Assembly: GCF_036345175.1 (NCBI RefSeq)
Contig: NZ_CP107780.1
Span: 6,324,001 to 6,388,000, forward strand
DNA length: 64,000 bases
Direction of reading: 5' to 3'
DNA from: Streptomyces sp. NBC_00576
Lineage (GTDB): Bacteria; Actinomycetota; Actinomycetes; Streptomycetales; Streptomycetaceae
The translations under genes were made by a program, and so were the position numbers. Below, piece by piece: positions 41,628-49,490 of the stretch (position 1 is the first letter of the stretch; every line of letters begins with the position of its first letter). A model generated the notes under the pieces. It did no database searches. It worked only from the letters and a program-made list of their open reading frames with translations, and was not told the origin of the DNA.

Positions 41628-42558
41628 GGCGTACACGGCTGCCGGGGCCTCCTCGTCCTCGCCGTGGCCAGATATGGCCGACGGGCGGCGTCGCGCGCAA
41701 GATCCAACGCTCAAGCCGTGTCCCGCCGAGCCGTGTCCCGCCGAGCGGTTGCCCGCCGGAGTCCGGCAGGGCGGTGTGGACGTCTTTCCTCGGCGTGCCC
41801 AGCTTCGTCAGCACCCGGGCCGCATGTTTCTCAACGGTGCGCGAGGACAGAAACAGGGTCTGGGCGATGTCCTGGTTGGTGGCGCCGCCGGCCAGCAGCT
41901 CGGCACCTCCAGTTCCCGGGGAGACAGCTCGCTCCCGTAGCTACGCCGGCCACGGCGCCCCACCGCCACCACGCCGAGTTCACGCAGGCGGTGCCGGCAA
42001 CGCGCGGCGTCACCGACCGCACCGAGGCCGGTGTAGCCGCGCACGGCCTCGGTCAGGTGTACGGCCGCGTCCTCCGGCTTCGCGCACGTCAGGGCGTCCC
42101 CCCGGCATGCCGCGGCCTTGGCCACCTCGTATGGCTGGCCGATCTCCTGCCACCTCCGCTGCGACTCGGCGAAGTGCTCGGCGGCTTTCGCCGGCTCGGT
42201 GGCGCGGAGCAGCCCCCGGGCCAGTTCCAGCTCGGCCAGGGAAGCCGGCGCATCCCGGTCGCCAACACCGGACTCGGTCTCCGTCACGAGTTGTTCGGCC
42301 GCCAAGCGGTGCCCGCAGGCCGACGCGGACTCGACCGCGACGGGAAGCAGGCCAATGGCCCGCGTCCAGGAAACGAGCCCACGCAACGTGGACAACGCCG
42401 GTTCGGTGATCGCCCGGGCCGCCTTCGGGTCGTGCTGGGCGAGCCGGACAGCCGTGAGGGCGGCGGCGATCCCCATGCTGACGTCCGTCAGGCACATGGA
42501 GCCTCCGTGCTCCGCGGCGACGATGAAGTGGTCGAGGGCCCGGGAGTGCAGGCGTCCC
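41628..42558 (-). pseudogene. LuxR-family regulator C-terminal remnant, frameshifted
   Basis: The minus strand from 42497 reads helical TPR-like sequence (AALTAVRLAQHDPKAARAI…, ARGLLRATEPAKAAEHFAES) and then SYGSELSPRELEV, the start of a LuxR HTH. A frameshift near 41905 continues ELLAGGATNQDIAQTLFLSS, RTVEKHAARVLTKLG in another frame. The N-terminal ATPase half is missing. Both lesions indicate an inactive remnant of a large ATP-binding LuxR (LAL-type) regulator. Confidence 0.65.
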
Positions 42559-43122
42559 TCATCGGGCCGCCGGTACCGCTTCGCCGTCCGCGACGCGCAG
42601 CGGTGCGCCCGCCTTGCGGCGCGTCATGACCACGTGCTGCACGGCGAGCGTGACGCCCATGCCGAGCCAGAGCGCGTCGGCGTTGAAGGATTCGTGGAAC
42701 GCGACGGCTCCGATGCCACCGAAGACCAGCCGCGCAGCCACGGTCAGGAGCCACAGGACGAGGATCCGACGGTCACCCTTGCGGAAGACGCGTCCTTCGG
42801 CGTCCCGCCACATGGGGAAGGCCGCTCCCCGCCGGAGGCCGAAGACGACCGAGGCGAGCAGGGAGAGGACGAGCAGGGCGATGCTCGCCGGCTTCATCTC
42901 CGCGGGCCCCGGCGGAACGCAGCCGCGGACGATGAGCACGGTTACCCAGAAGAACATGCGGTTCGTGACCTGCTGGGCGGTGAACTGGCGTATGACGATG
43001 ATCGTCGTGATGCCGACGATGAGCAGGGTGTTGAAGTAGGTGGTGAAGTCGCTGCCGTCGTCCTTTGCGGCGAGCTCGCCCGCCAGCGCCAGACCGGTGT
43101 GCAGGGTGTGGGGGTCGGTCAC
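42559..43122 (-). CDS. CcdC-like (DUF1453-type) multi-pass membrane protein
   Basis: A 187-aa protein; GTG 43122 after AGGAGGAACGACC, an excellent ribosome binding site. Four to five hydrophobic segments: FNTLLIVGITTIIVIRQFTA, RMFFWVTVLIVRG, SIALLVLSLLASVVFGLRRG, ILVLWLLTVAARLVFGGIGAV and ALWLGMGVTLAVQHVVM. The FGLRRG…FPMWRDAEGRVFRKG loop is characteristic of DUF1453 proteins. Function unknown; inner-membrane location expected. Confidence 0.65.
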   Translation of the reverse strand: MTDPHTLHTGLALAGELAAKDDGSDFTTYFNTLLIVGITTIIVIRQFTAQQVTNRMFFWVTVLIVRGCVPPGPAEMKPASIALLVLSLLASVVFGLRRGAAFPMWRDAEGRVFRKGDRRILVLWLLTVAARLVFGGIGAVAFHESFNADALWLGMGVTLAVQHVVMTRRKAGAPLRVADGEAVPAAR

Positions 43123-43439
43123 GGTCGTTCCTCCTCGGGGTCCCGCCGGGCGGCAGGATCTCCCGCACGAATTCCATCAGTTGGTGCCGGACCCGCTCGG
43201 CGGTGACGACCTGGTCCCTCCGTACCGCAGAGTGCGTGCAACAGGGTGTGCGCCGGTCCTGGACCGCTTGCAGGATGCCGGTCCAAGACCTCGGGTAACC
43301 CCTCGGGCAAGCCCTCGGATACACAGGCGTGTGGTCGCGGCGGGGGCTTTGGGGGGATATAAACTCATTTGGGTGTCCAACCCTGCCGTCAGGCCCGATT
43401 CTCTGGAGTCCTCCCGATGACGTCGATGAGCCGCCTGCC
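43123..43439. promoter_or_regulatory. Intergenic region between divergent genes
   Basis: Contains no gene. The stretch GGGGGATATAAACTCATTTGG (43353-43373 region) is the only AT-rich patch and likely carries the promoter of the fucose-type operon. CTCGGGTAACCCCTCGGGCA-like repeats lie just upstream (43285-43320). No operator could be defined. Confidence 0.35.
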
Positions 43440-44792
43440 ATGACGCCCCACCCGACGTGGGGGCGGATCACGGCGCTGGACGCCTACGACATCCGGTTTC
43501 CCACGTCTCGTCGGCTCGAGGGGTCGGACGCGATGAATCCCGATCCGGATTATTCGGCGTCATACGTGATCATCCGCACCGATGCCGGGGACGGGCTGGA
43601 GGGGCATGGGTTCTGCTTCACCATCGGCCGGGGCAACGATGTCGAGGTGGCGGCGATCAACGCGTTGCGCCCGCATGTGGTGGGGCTGCGGCTGGGAGAG
43701 GTCCTGTCCGACCTCGGGGGTTTCTCTCGCTCGCTCGTCGGTGACAGTCAGCTGCGATGGCTGGGGCCGGAGAAGGGCGTGGTGCACATGGCCATCGGGG
43801 CAGTGGTGAACGCCGTGTGGGATCTGTACGCGAAGCGGGAGGGAAAGCCGCTGTGGAAGCTGCTGGCCGACCTTGCGCCCGAGCAGGTGGTCGCGTTGGT
43901 CGACTTCCGTTATGTGGAGGACGCGCTGACCCCCGATGAGGCGCTGGGGATTCTGCGGCGGGCGCGGGACGGGATGGAGGACCGGGAGGCCCGTCTGCTC
44001 GCTGAGGGGTATCCGGCGTACGCCACGTCTCCTGGCTGGCTCGGTTACTCGGACAGCAAGGTCGCCGGATTGGCCCGGGAGGCCGTGGACAGTGGGTTCA
44101 GGCAGATCAAACTCAAGGTCGGCGCCGATCTGGAGGACGATGTACGGCGGTGCCGTACCGCGCGGGAGGTGATCGGCCCCGGGGTGCGGATGGCGCTGGA
44201 CGCCAACCAGCGCTGGGGGGTCGACGAGGCCGTCGGGTGGATCAGGCGGCTGGCGGAGTTCGACCCGTACTGGATCGAGGAGCCGACCAGCCCGGACGAC
44301 ATCCTCGGTCTCGCGGAGATCCGCCGGGAAGTGGCGCCGGTGCGGGTGGCGACGGGCGAACATGTGCACAACCGGGTGATGTTCAAGCAACTGCTCCAGG
44401 CGGACGCGATCGACTTTCTGCAGTTGGACGCCTGCCGGGTCGGGGGAGTCAACGAGAACCTGGCGATCCTCCTGCTCGCCGCCAAGTACGGGATCCCGGT
44501 GTGCCCGCACGCGGGCGGGGTGGGCCTGTGCGAGCTCGTGCAGCATCTGGCGATGTTCGACTGTCTCGCGGTCTCCGGCACCCTCCAGGACCGGGTCATC
44601 GAGTACGTGGATCATCTGCACGAGCATTTCCTGGACCCGGTTGTGATCGTCCGGGGGCGGTACGCGGCCCCGACCGCCCCCGGCTTCAGCTCGGCGATGC
44701 GGCCCCAGTCGCTCGCCACGTACGCGTTCCCCGGCGGCGCCGCCTGGCAGCCCCCGTACGACGTGCCCCCGGCCGAAGGCCCCCCGGTATGA
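43440..44792 (+). CDS. L-fuconate dehydratase (enolase superfamily)
   Basis: A 450-aa protein; I choose ATG 43440 because it gives the usual N-terminus (…ITALDAYDIRFPTSRRLEGS). Family marks: GSDAMNPDPDYSASYVIIRT (~29-48), HGFCFTIGRGNDVEV, LRWLGPEKGVVHMAIGAVVN, catalytic KxK in FRQIKLKVGADL (~220-231), metal ligands in MALDANQRW, YWIEEPTSPDD and GEHVHNR, and PHAGGVGLCE with the catalytic His. It dehydrates L-fuconate to 2-keto-3-deoxy-L-fuconate. The start overlaps none; its stop overlaps the SDR start, so it leads the operon. Confidence 0.85.
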   Translation: MTPHPTWGRITALDAYDIRFPTSRRLEGSDAMNPDPDYSASYVIIRTDAGDGLEGHGFCFTIGRGNDVEVAAINALRPHVVGLRLGEVLSDLGGFSRSLVGDSQLRWLGPEKGVVHMAIGAVVNAVWDLYAKREGKPLWKLLADLAPEQVVALVDFRYVEDALTPDEALGILRRARDGMEDREARLLAEGYPAYATSPGWLGYSDSKVAGLAREAVDSGFRQIKLKVGADLEDDVRRCRTAREVIGPGVRMALDANQRWGVDEAVGWIRRLAEFDPYWIEEPTSPDDILGLAEIRREVAPVRVATGEHVHNRVMFKQLLQADAIDFLQLDACRVGGVNENLAILLLAAKYGIPVCPHAGGVGLCELVQHLAMFDCLAVSGTLQDRVIEYVDHLHEHFLDPVVIVRGRYAAPTAPGFSSAMRPQSLATYAFPGGAAWQPPYDVPPAEGPPV

Positions 44793-45556
44793 ACCCCGGG
44801 GAGGAATTCCAGGGGCTGGCCGCGGTCGTCACCGGCGGGGCGTCCGGGATCGGCCTGGCCACCGCCGAGACCCTGGCCGCGAGGGGGTGCCGCGTGGCGG
44901 TGCTCGACCGGATGCCTGGGCCCGTGCCCGCACGGCTGCACCCCGTACAGGCCGATGTCGGGGACGCCGCGTCGGTGGCCGACGCCGTGAGCCGGGTGGC
45001 GGACCTGTTCGGAGGTCTGGATGTGCTGGTCAACAACGCCGGCATCGGCGCGCTGGGCACCGTGGAGGACAACGCCGACGACGAATGGCACCACGTGCTG
45101 GACATCAATGTGCTCGGCATCGTCCGCACCAGCCGGGCGGCACTGCCGTATCTGCGCCGGTCTCCCAGCGCGGCCATCGTCAACACCTGTTCTGTCGCGG
45201 CGCTGGCCGGGCTGCCGCAGCGGGCGCTCTACGCGGCCAGCAAGGGCGCGGTGCTCGCGCTGACCCTGGCGATGGCCGCCGACCACATCGGCGAGGGCAT
45301 CCGGGTCAACTGCGTCAACCCGGGCACCGTGGACACCCCCTGGGTACGTCGGCTGCTCGGACATGCCGACGACCCGGAGGCCGAACGCGCTGCTCTCATC
45401 GCCCGCCAGCCCAGCGGCCGTCTGGTCACCGCCCAGCAGGTCGCGGACGCCATCGCGTATCTCGCCGGGCCGCTGGCCGGGGCCACCACCGGGACGGCAC
45501 TCGCCGTGGACGGAGGGATACAGGGCATCCGCAGACGTCCGGACTCCTTCCACTGA
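44789..45556 (+). CDS. SDR dehydrogenase, probably sugar/keto-deoxyfuconate type
   Basis: A 255-aa protein whose ATG overlaps the dehydratase stop (ATGA). Rossmann VVTGGASGIGLATAETLA (~13-30), DVLVNNAGIGALGT (~85), catalytic Ser in IVNTCSVAALAG and YAASKGAVLALT (Tyr/Lys, ~150), NPGTVDTPWV, and the C-terminal TGTALAVDGG. In fucose catabolism an SDR oxidises either L-fucose or 2-keto-3-deoxyfuconate with NAD. Cytosolic, tetrameric by family. Which of the two substrates cannot be told from the sequence. Confidence 0.8.
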   Translation: MNPGEEFQGLAAVVTGGASGIGLATAETLAARGCRVAVLDRMPGPVPARLHPVQADVGDAASVADAVSRVADLFGGLDVLVNNAGIGALGTVEDNADDEWHHVLDINVLGIVRTSRAALPYLRRSPSAAIVNTCSVAALAGLPQRALYAASKGAVLALTLAMAADHIGEGIRVNCVNPGTVDTPWVRRLLGHADDPEAERAALIARQPSGRLVTAQQVADAIAYLAGPLAGATTGTALAVDGGIQGIRRRPDSFH

Positions 45557-45621
45557 CATTGCTGACATTGCTGACATTGCTGACCTGGCTGAGATGACCA
45601 GCTACCGACCAGCTACCGACC
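45554..45621 (+). repeat. Short tandem repeats between SDR and binding-protein genes
   Basis: Three exact copies of TGACATTGC (45554-45580; the first contains the SDR stop), one degenerate copy TGACCTGGC, then two copies of AGCTACCGACC (45600-45621). It is a likely slippage-prone spacer just before the binding-protein ribosome binding site. Confidence 0.7.
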
Positions 45622-45653
45622 GACTACCGTCCACTTACTCGGAGCCGAGCACC

Positions 45654-46697
45654 ATGAAGCGACGCATCGCCGCTGTCGGAACAGCCCTCGCACTTGGCTG
45701 CGGGGCGGCCGTCACCGCCTGCGGTGGGGGCACGAGCAGCACCACCAGCACCGGTTCGGGCGAGGTCGGGGTGGTGTTGCCCTTCCTCACCTCGCCGTTC
45801 TGGGAGTCGTACAACTCCTACATCCCCAAACAAGCCGCCGCCCAGGACGTTCGCCTGCTTCAGAGGTTGAACTCCAACGCCGATCCGAGCAAACAGATCA
45901 CCGACATCCAGAATCTGCTCGCCCAGAACGCGAAGGGCCTGGTCGTCTCGCCGCTGGACTCCGCGGCGATCGTCGCCGGGCTGAACGCCGCGCAGCGCAA
46001 GGGCGTGCCGGTGGTCGCCGTCGATGTGGCGCCGGACAAGGGCAAGGTCGCGATGGTGGTCAGGGCCGACAACCGTGCCTACGGGGAGAAGGCCTGTCGG
46101 CGGATCGGCGACGCGGTGAAGACGGGCAAGGTCGTACAGATCCAGGGCGATCTGGCGTCGATCAACGGGCGGGACCGGTCGGAGGCGTTCAGTGCGTGCA
46201 TCAAGAAGAACTACCGGGGCATCAAGGTGCTGAACATTCCCGCCGCCTGGAACGCCGAGAAGGCGGCGGCCGGTCTGGAGGCGCTGTACACCGCCAACTC
46301 CGATATCAAGGGCATCTACATGCAGGCCGGCGGGGTGTATCTGGCCCCCACCCTGAGCACGCTGCGGCGGCACGACGCGCTGGTGGCGGCCGGTAACCCC
46401 AAGCACATCGTGATCGTCTCCAATGACGGCATCCCGCAGGAGCTGGATGCGATCCGCAAAGGCCTGATCGACGCGACCGTCTCCCAGCCGGCCGACCAGT
46501 ACGCCAAATACGGCATCTTCTACATCAAGCAGGCGATGGAGGGCCAGACCTTCCAGCCGGGCCCGACCGACCACGACAGCACCATCGTCCGGCTGCCCAG
46601 CGGAATCCTGGAGGACCAGCTCTCGGCACCGCTGGTGACCGAGGGCAATGTCGACGACGCGTCGCTGTGGGGCAACCAGATCGGCAAGAGCTCCTGA
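45654..46697 (+). CDS. Sugar ABC importer, periplasmic-type binding lipoprotein
   Basis: A 347-aa protein (ATG 45654, GGAGCCGAGCACC). Lipoprotein signal: MKRRIAAVGTALALGCGAAV then lipobox VTAC-GGG (~23). Peripla_BP_4 (RbsB-like) fold: GVVLPFLTSPFWESYNSYIP, QITDIQNLLAQNAKGLVVSP, GVPVVAVDVAPDKG, RDRSEAFSACI, GIYMQAGGVYL, IVIVSNDGIPQELDAI and ATVSQPADQYAKYGIF. Binds a monosaccharide outside the membrane; L-fucose or its acid is likely from the operon context. Confidence 0.85.
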   Translation: MKRRIAAVGTALALGCGAAVTACGGGTSSTTSTGSGEVGVVLPFLTSPFWESYNSYIPKQAAAQDVRLLQRLNSNADPSKQITDIQNLLAQNAKGLVVSPLDSAAIVAGLNAAQRKGVPVVAVDVAPDKGKVAMVVRADNRAYGEKACRRIGDAVKTGKVVQIQGDLASINGRDRSEAFSACIKKNYRGIKVLNIPAAWNAEKAAAGLEALYTANSDIKGIYMQAGGVYLAPTLSTLRRHDALVAAGNPKHIVIVSNDGIPQELDAIRKGLIDATVSQPADQYAKYGIFYIKQAMEGQTFQPGPTDHDSTIVRLPSGILEDQLSAPLVTEGNVDDASLWGNQIGKSS

Positions 46698-46702
46698 TCG
46701 CC

Positions 46703-46734
46703 GGGGAGACCGTCTCCCCGGGAGCCGTCTCCCC
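46703..46734 (+). terminator. Intercistronic hairpin with two alternative pairings
   Basis: GGGGAGAC (46703-46710) can pair with GTCTCCCC at 46712-46719 or with the second copy at 46727-46734. Located between the binding-protein stop and the ATPase start, it may protect the 3' end of the binding-protein message so that it is made in excess, as usual for importers. Confidence 0.5.
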
Positions 46735-46757
46735 GGGTCCCAGGAAGCGAGACCGCG

Positions 46758-48308
46758 ATGAACCAGACGCCACTGACCGAACCCCGCGCCGATGGCGCCG
46801 GCCGCCGCGCGGTGGCCGAGGCCCACGGGATCCGCAAGCGCTACGGGCCCACCGTGGCCCTGGACGACGTGCGGATCGCCGTCCGGCCCGGTGAGTCGCA
46901 CGCCCTGGTCGGCCGTAACGGGGCCGGCAAGTCGACCCTGGTGGCCATCCTGACCGGGCTGCAGCGGCCGGACCGGGGCGTTGTCCTCTTCGACGGCGAA
47001 CCCGCGCCCGGCCCGGCGGACCGTGAGGCGTGGCAGCGGCGGGTCGCCTGCGTCTACCAGCAGTCGACGATCATCCCTGACCTCACTGTCGCCGAGAACC
47101 TGTACGTCAACCGACAACCCACGGTTCACGGCCAGGTGATCAGCTGGCGGCGGATGCGCTCGGCGGCCCGCGAGCTGCTGGACGAATGGGGTGTGGAGGT
47201 CGACGAGAACGTGCCGGCCGGCGCTCTCACCGTCGAGGACGCCAAGATGGTGGAGATCGCGAGGTCGATCTCGCGCGGAACCCGGTTCATCATTCTGGAC
47301 GAGCCGACCGCACAGCTGGACAGCCGGGCGATCGACCGCCTGTTCACCCATGTCCGGCGGTTGCAGCGGGCCGGGATCACCTTTCTCTACATCTCCCACC
47401 ACCTGGAGGAGATCTACGCCGTCTGCCAGGTCGTCACCGTCTTCCGGGACGCCCGCTGGATCACCACGGCACCCGTGGGCGAGCTCGGCAGGACGGAACT
47501 CATCGAGGCGATGACCGGAGAGCGGGGCGCGGATGCGGTCCCCGGCTTCGGCGCGATCCGGTCGCAGCCGGCGGACGCGCCCGTGGCCGTACGGGTGCAA
47601 CGGCTGAGCGGCCCGCATTTCACGAACGTCAGCTTCGCCGTCCGGTCCGGCGAGACGGTGGGGCTGACCGGGCTCGCGGGCTCCGGGAGCCATCACGTCG
47701 CCGAGGCGCTGGCGGGGCTGTACCGGCCCGACAGCGGGCGGATCGAGGTTCTCGGCCGTCCGACGCGGCCGGGCAGCGTCACCTCGGCGCTCGCGGCGGG
47801 CGTGGGCTGTGTGCCGCGCGACCGGCATCACGAAGGGCTGGTACCGCAGCTGTCGGTGGCCGAGAACGCCTCCATGACCATCATGGACCGGCTGGGCCGG
47901 CTGGGCGTGATCTCGCGCCGGGCCCGGGACGTCTTCGCCCGGCGGACGATCACCGGTCTCGACATCACGACGGACGGCCCGGACCAGCCGGTCAAGGACC
48001 TGTCGGGCGGTAACCAGCAGAAGGTCGTCATGGGCCGGGCGCTGGCCACCGACCCGAGGGTGCTGGTGCTCATCAATCCGACGGCGGGTGTCGACGTGAA
48101 GTCCAAGCGGGCACTGCTGTCGGTCGTCGACCGGGCCAGGGCCGCGGGACGCGCGGCGCTCGTCGTCTCGGACGAGCTGGCGGACCTACGGACCTGCGAC
48201 CGCGTCCTGGTGATGTTCAACGGCTCTCTCGCCGCCGAGTACACCGTCGGCTGGACCGACGAGGAACTGGTGGCCTCGATCGAAGGGGTCAGCACCGGCC
48301 ATGAATGA
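46758..48308 (+). CDS. Sugar ABC importer ATPase (RbsA-like, two NBDs)
   Basis: A 516-aa protein. First NBD: Walker A ALVGRNGAGKSTLVAILTG (~49-67), a divergent signature (PAGALTVEDAKMVEIARSIS instead of LSVGQQQ), Walker B FIILDEPTAQLDS (~178). Second NBD: degenerate Walker A GLAGSGSHHVAEALAG and intact signature DLSGGNQQKVVMGRALATDP (~418). This split of duties is normal for RbsA/MglA ATPases. It powers uptake with the permease that overlaps it by 8 bases. Confidence 0.85.
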   Translation: MNQTPLTEPRADGAGRRAVAEAHGIRKRYGPTVALDDVRIAVRPGESHALVGRNGAGKSTLVAILTGLQRPDRGVVLFDGEPAPGPADREAWQRRVACVYQQSTIIPDLTVAENLYVNRQPTVHGQVISWRRMRSAARELLDEWGVEVDENVPAGALTVEDAKMVEIARSISRGTRFIILDEPTAQLDSRAIDRLFTHVRRLQRAGITFLYISHHLEEIYAVCQVVTVFRDARWITTAPVGELGRTELIEAMTGERGADAVPGFGAIRSQPADAPVAVRVQRLSGPHFTNVSFAVRSGETVGLTGLAGSGSHHVAEALAGLYRPDSGRIEVLGRPTRPGSVTSALAAGVGCVPRDRHHEGLVPQLSVAENASMTIMDRLGRLGVISRRARDVFARRTITGLDITTDGPDQPVKDLSGGNQQKVVMGRALATDPRVLVLINPTAGVDVKSKRALLSVVDRARAAGRAALVVSDELADLRTCDRVLVMFNGSLAAEYTVGWTDEELVASIEGVSTGHE

Positions 48309-49389
48309 CACCGCGCAGAACGGCCCGACGCCCGGCGACGGACCGGATAGAGCGGATAAAGCAGACAGAGCGGATGGAGCAGACAGGGCGGACGGAGTGG
48401 ACAGGGCGGTCCGCCGCCCCGTTCGCACGATCGCCCTGGGCCGGATCCGCGACCTGGCGCTGCTGCCCGCGGTGCTCCTGCTGCTGGTCATCGGTGCGGT
48501 CGGCAACGAGAGCTTCCTCGCGCGGGACAACCTGCTGAATGTGCTCAGCGCCTCCTCGGCGCTCGGGCTGCTGGTGCTCGCCGAGGCTATGATCCTGATC
48601 AGCGGCAAGATGGACCTCTCGCTGGAGTCGATCGCGGGGCTCGCCCCGGTCCTCGGCTTCATGGTCGTGATCCCGGCCGCCTCGGCGGGTTTCGGCAGCG
48701 AGTTGCCCACCTGGTTCGGCCTGCTGGTCATTCCGCTCACCGGGGCGCTGATCGGGGCCGTGAACGGTCTGCTGATCGTCAAGCTCCAGCTCAACGGCTT
48801 CATCGTGACCCTGGCGATGAACATCGTGCTGCGCGGAGTCCTGGTCGGCATGGTGTCCGGCCAGACCCTGTTCGACGCCCCCGCCGCGTTCTTCACCCTC
48901 GGGTCCGACAACTGGCTCGGCGTCCCCGTCTCCGTGTGGGTGACCGGCGCCTGTTTCGCCGTCGCCGGGTGGGCGCTGCGCCACCACCGGCTGGGACGTG
49001 CGGTGTACGCGGTGGGCGGCAACGCTCCCGCCGCGCGAGCCGCGGGCATCCGGGTCGACCGGGTGGCCTGGGGGGTTCTGGTCATCGGCGGGACGCTGGC
49101 CGCGCTGGCCGGTCTGGTGATCGCCGGACGGGTCGGGGCGATCAACGCCAACCAGGGACAGGGCCTGATCTTCACCGTGTTCGCGGCTGCTGTCATCGGT
49201 GGCATCAGTCTGAACGGCGGCAAGGGGTCCCTGGCCGGGGCGCTGCTCGGGGTCCTGCTGCTGGGCATGTTGGAGAACCTGCTCACCCTGGCGCAGGTGT
49301 CGTCCTTCTGGATCCAGGCCATCTATGGCGCGATCATCCTCGTGGCGCTGATGATCGCCCGGCTCACCACCGGCGAGGGGCAGGATTAG
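48301..49389 (+). CDS. Sugar ABC importer permease (RbsC-like)
   Basis: A 362-aa protein, ATG 48301 inside the ATPase 3' end (coupled). The N-terminal ~38 residues are hydrophilic with DRADKADRADGADRADGVDR-type repeats, unusual for RbsC. Then about nine helices: LALLPAVLLLLVIGAVG, SALGLLVLAEAMILISGKMDLSL in part, GALIGAVNGLLIVKLQLNGFI, RAVYAVGGNAPAARAAGIRV (EAA-like loop, ~235-254), AAAVIGGISLNGGKGSLAGA and IQAIYGAIILVALMIARL. Transmembrane channel of the importer. Confidence 0.85.
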   Translation: MNDTAQNGPTPGDGPDRADKADRADGADRADGVDRAVRRPVRTIALGRIRDLALLPAVLLLLVIGAVGNESFLARDNLLNVLSASSALGLLVLAEAMILISGKMDLSLESIAGLAPVLGFMVVIPAASAGFGSELPTWFGLLVIPLTGALIGAVNGLLIVKLQLNGFIVTLAMNIVLRGVLVGMVSGQTLFDAPAAFFTLGSDNWLGVPVSVWVTGACFAVAGWALRHHRLGRAVYAVGGNAPAARAAGIRVDRVAWGVLVIGGTLAALAGLVIAGRVGAINANQGQGLIFTVFAAAVIGGISLNGGKGSLAGALLGVLLLGMLENLLTLAQVSSFWIQAIYGAIILVALMIARLTTGEGQD

Positions 49390-49490
49390 GGCGAGGTCCG
49401 AGGTCCGAGGTCCAGGGGTGGTCCGCGTGGGGCAGCGCCGGGTGATATGTCATAGAATCGTCCATATGCCATCCGCCAGATGGGACGGCT

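Noticed and set aside
45624..47831. Very long minus-strand reading frame (735 codons)
   Set aside because: Shadow of the binding-protein and ATPase genes, caused by GC-rich codon bias; its product is His/Asp/Gly-rich without motifs.
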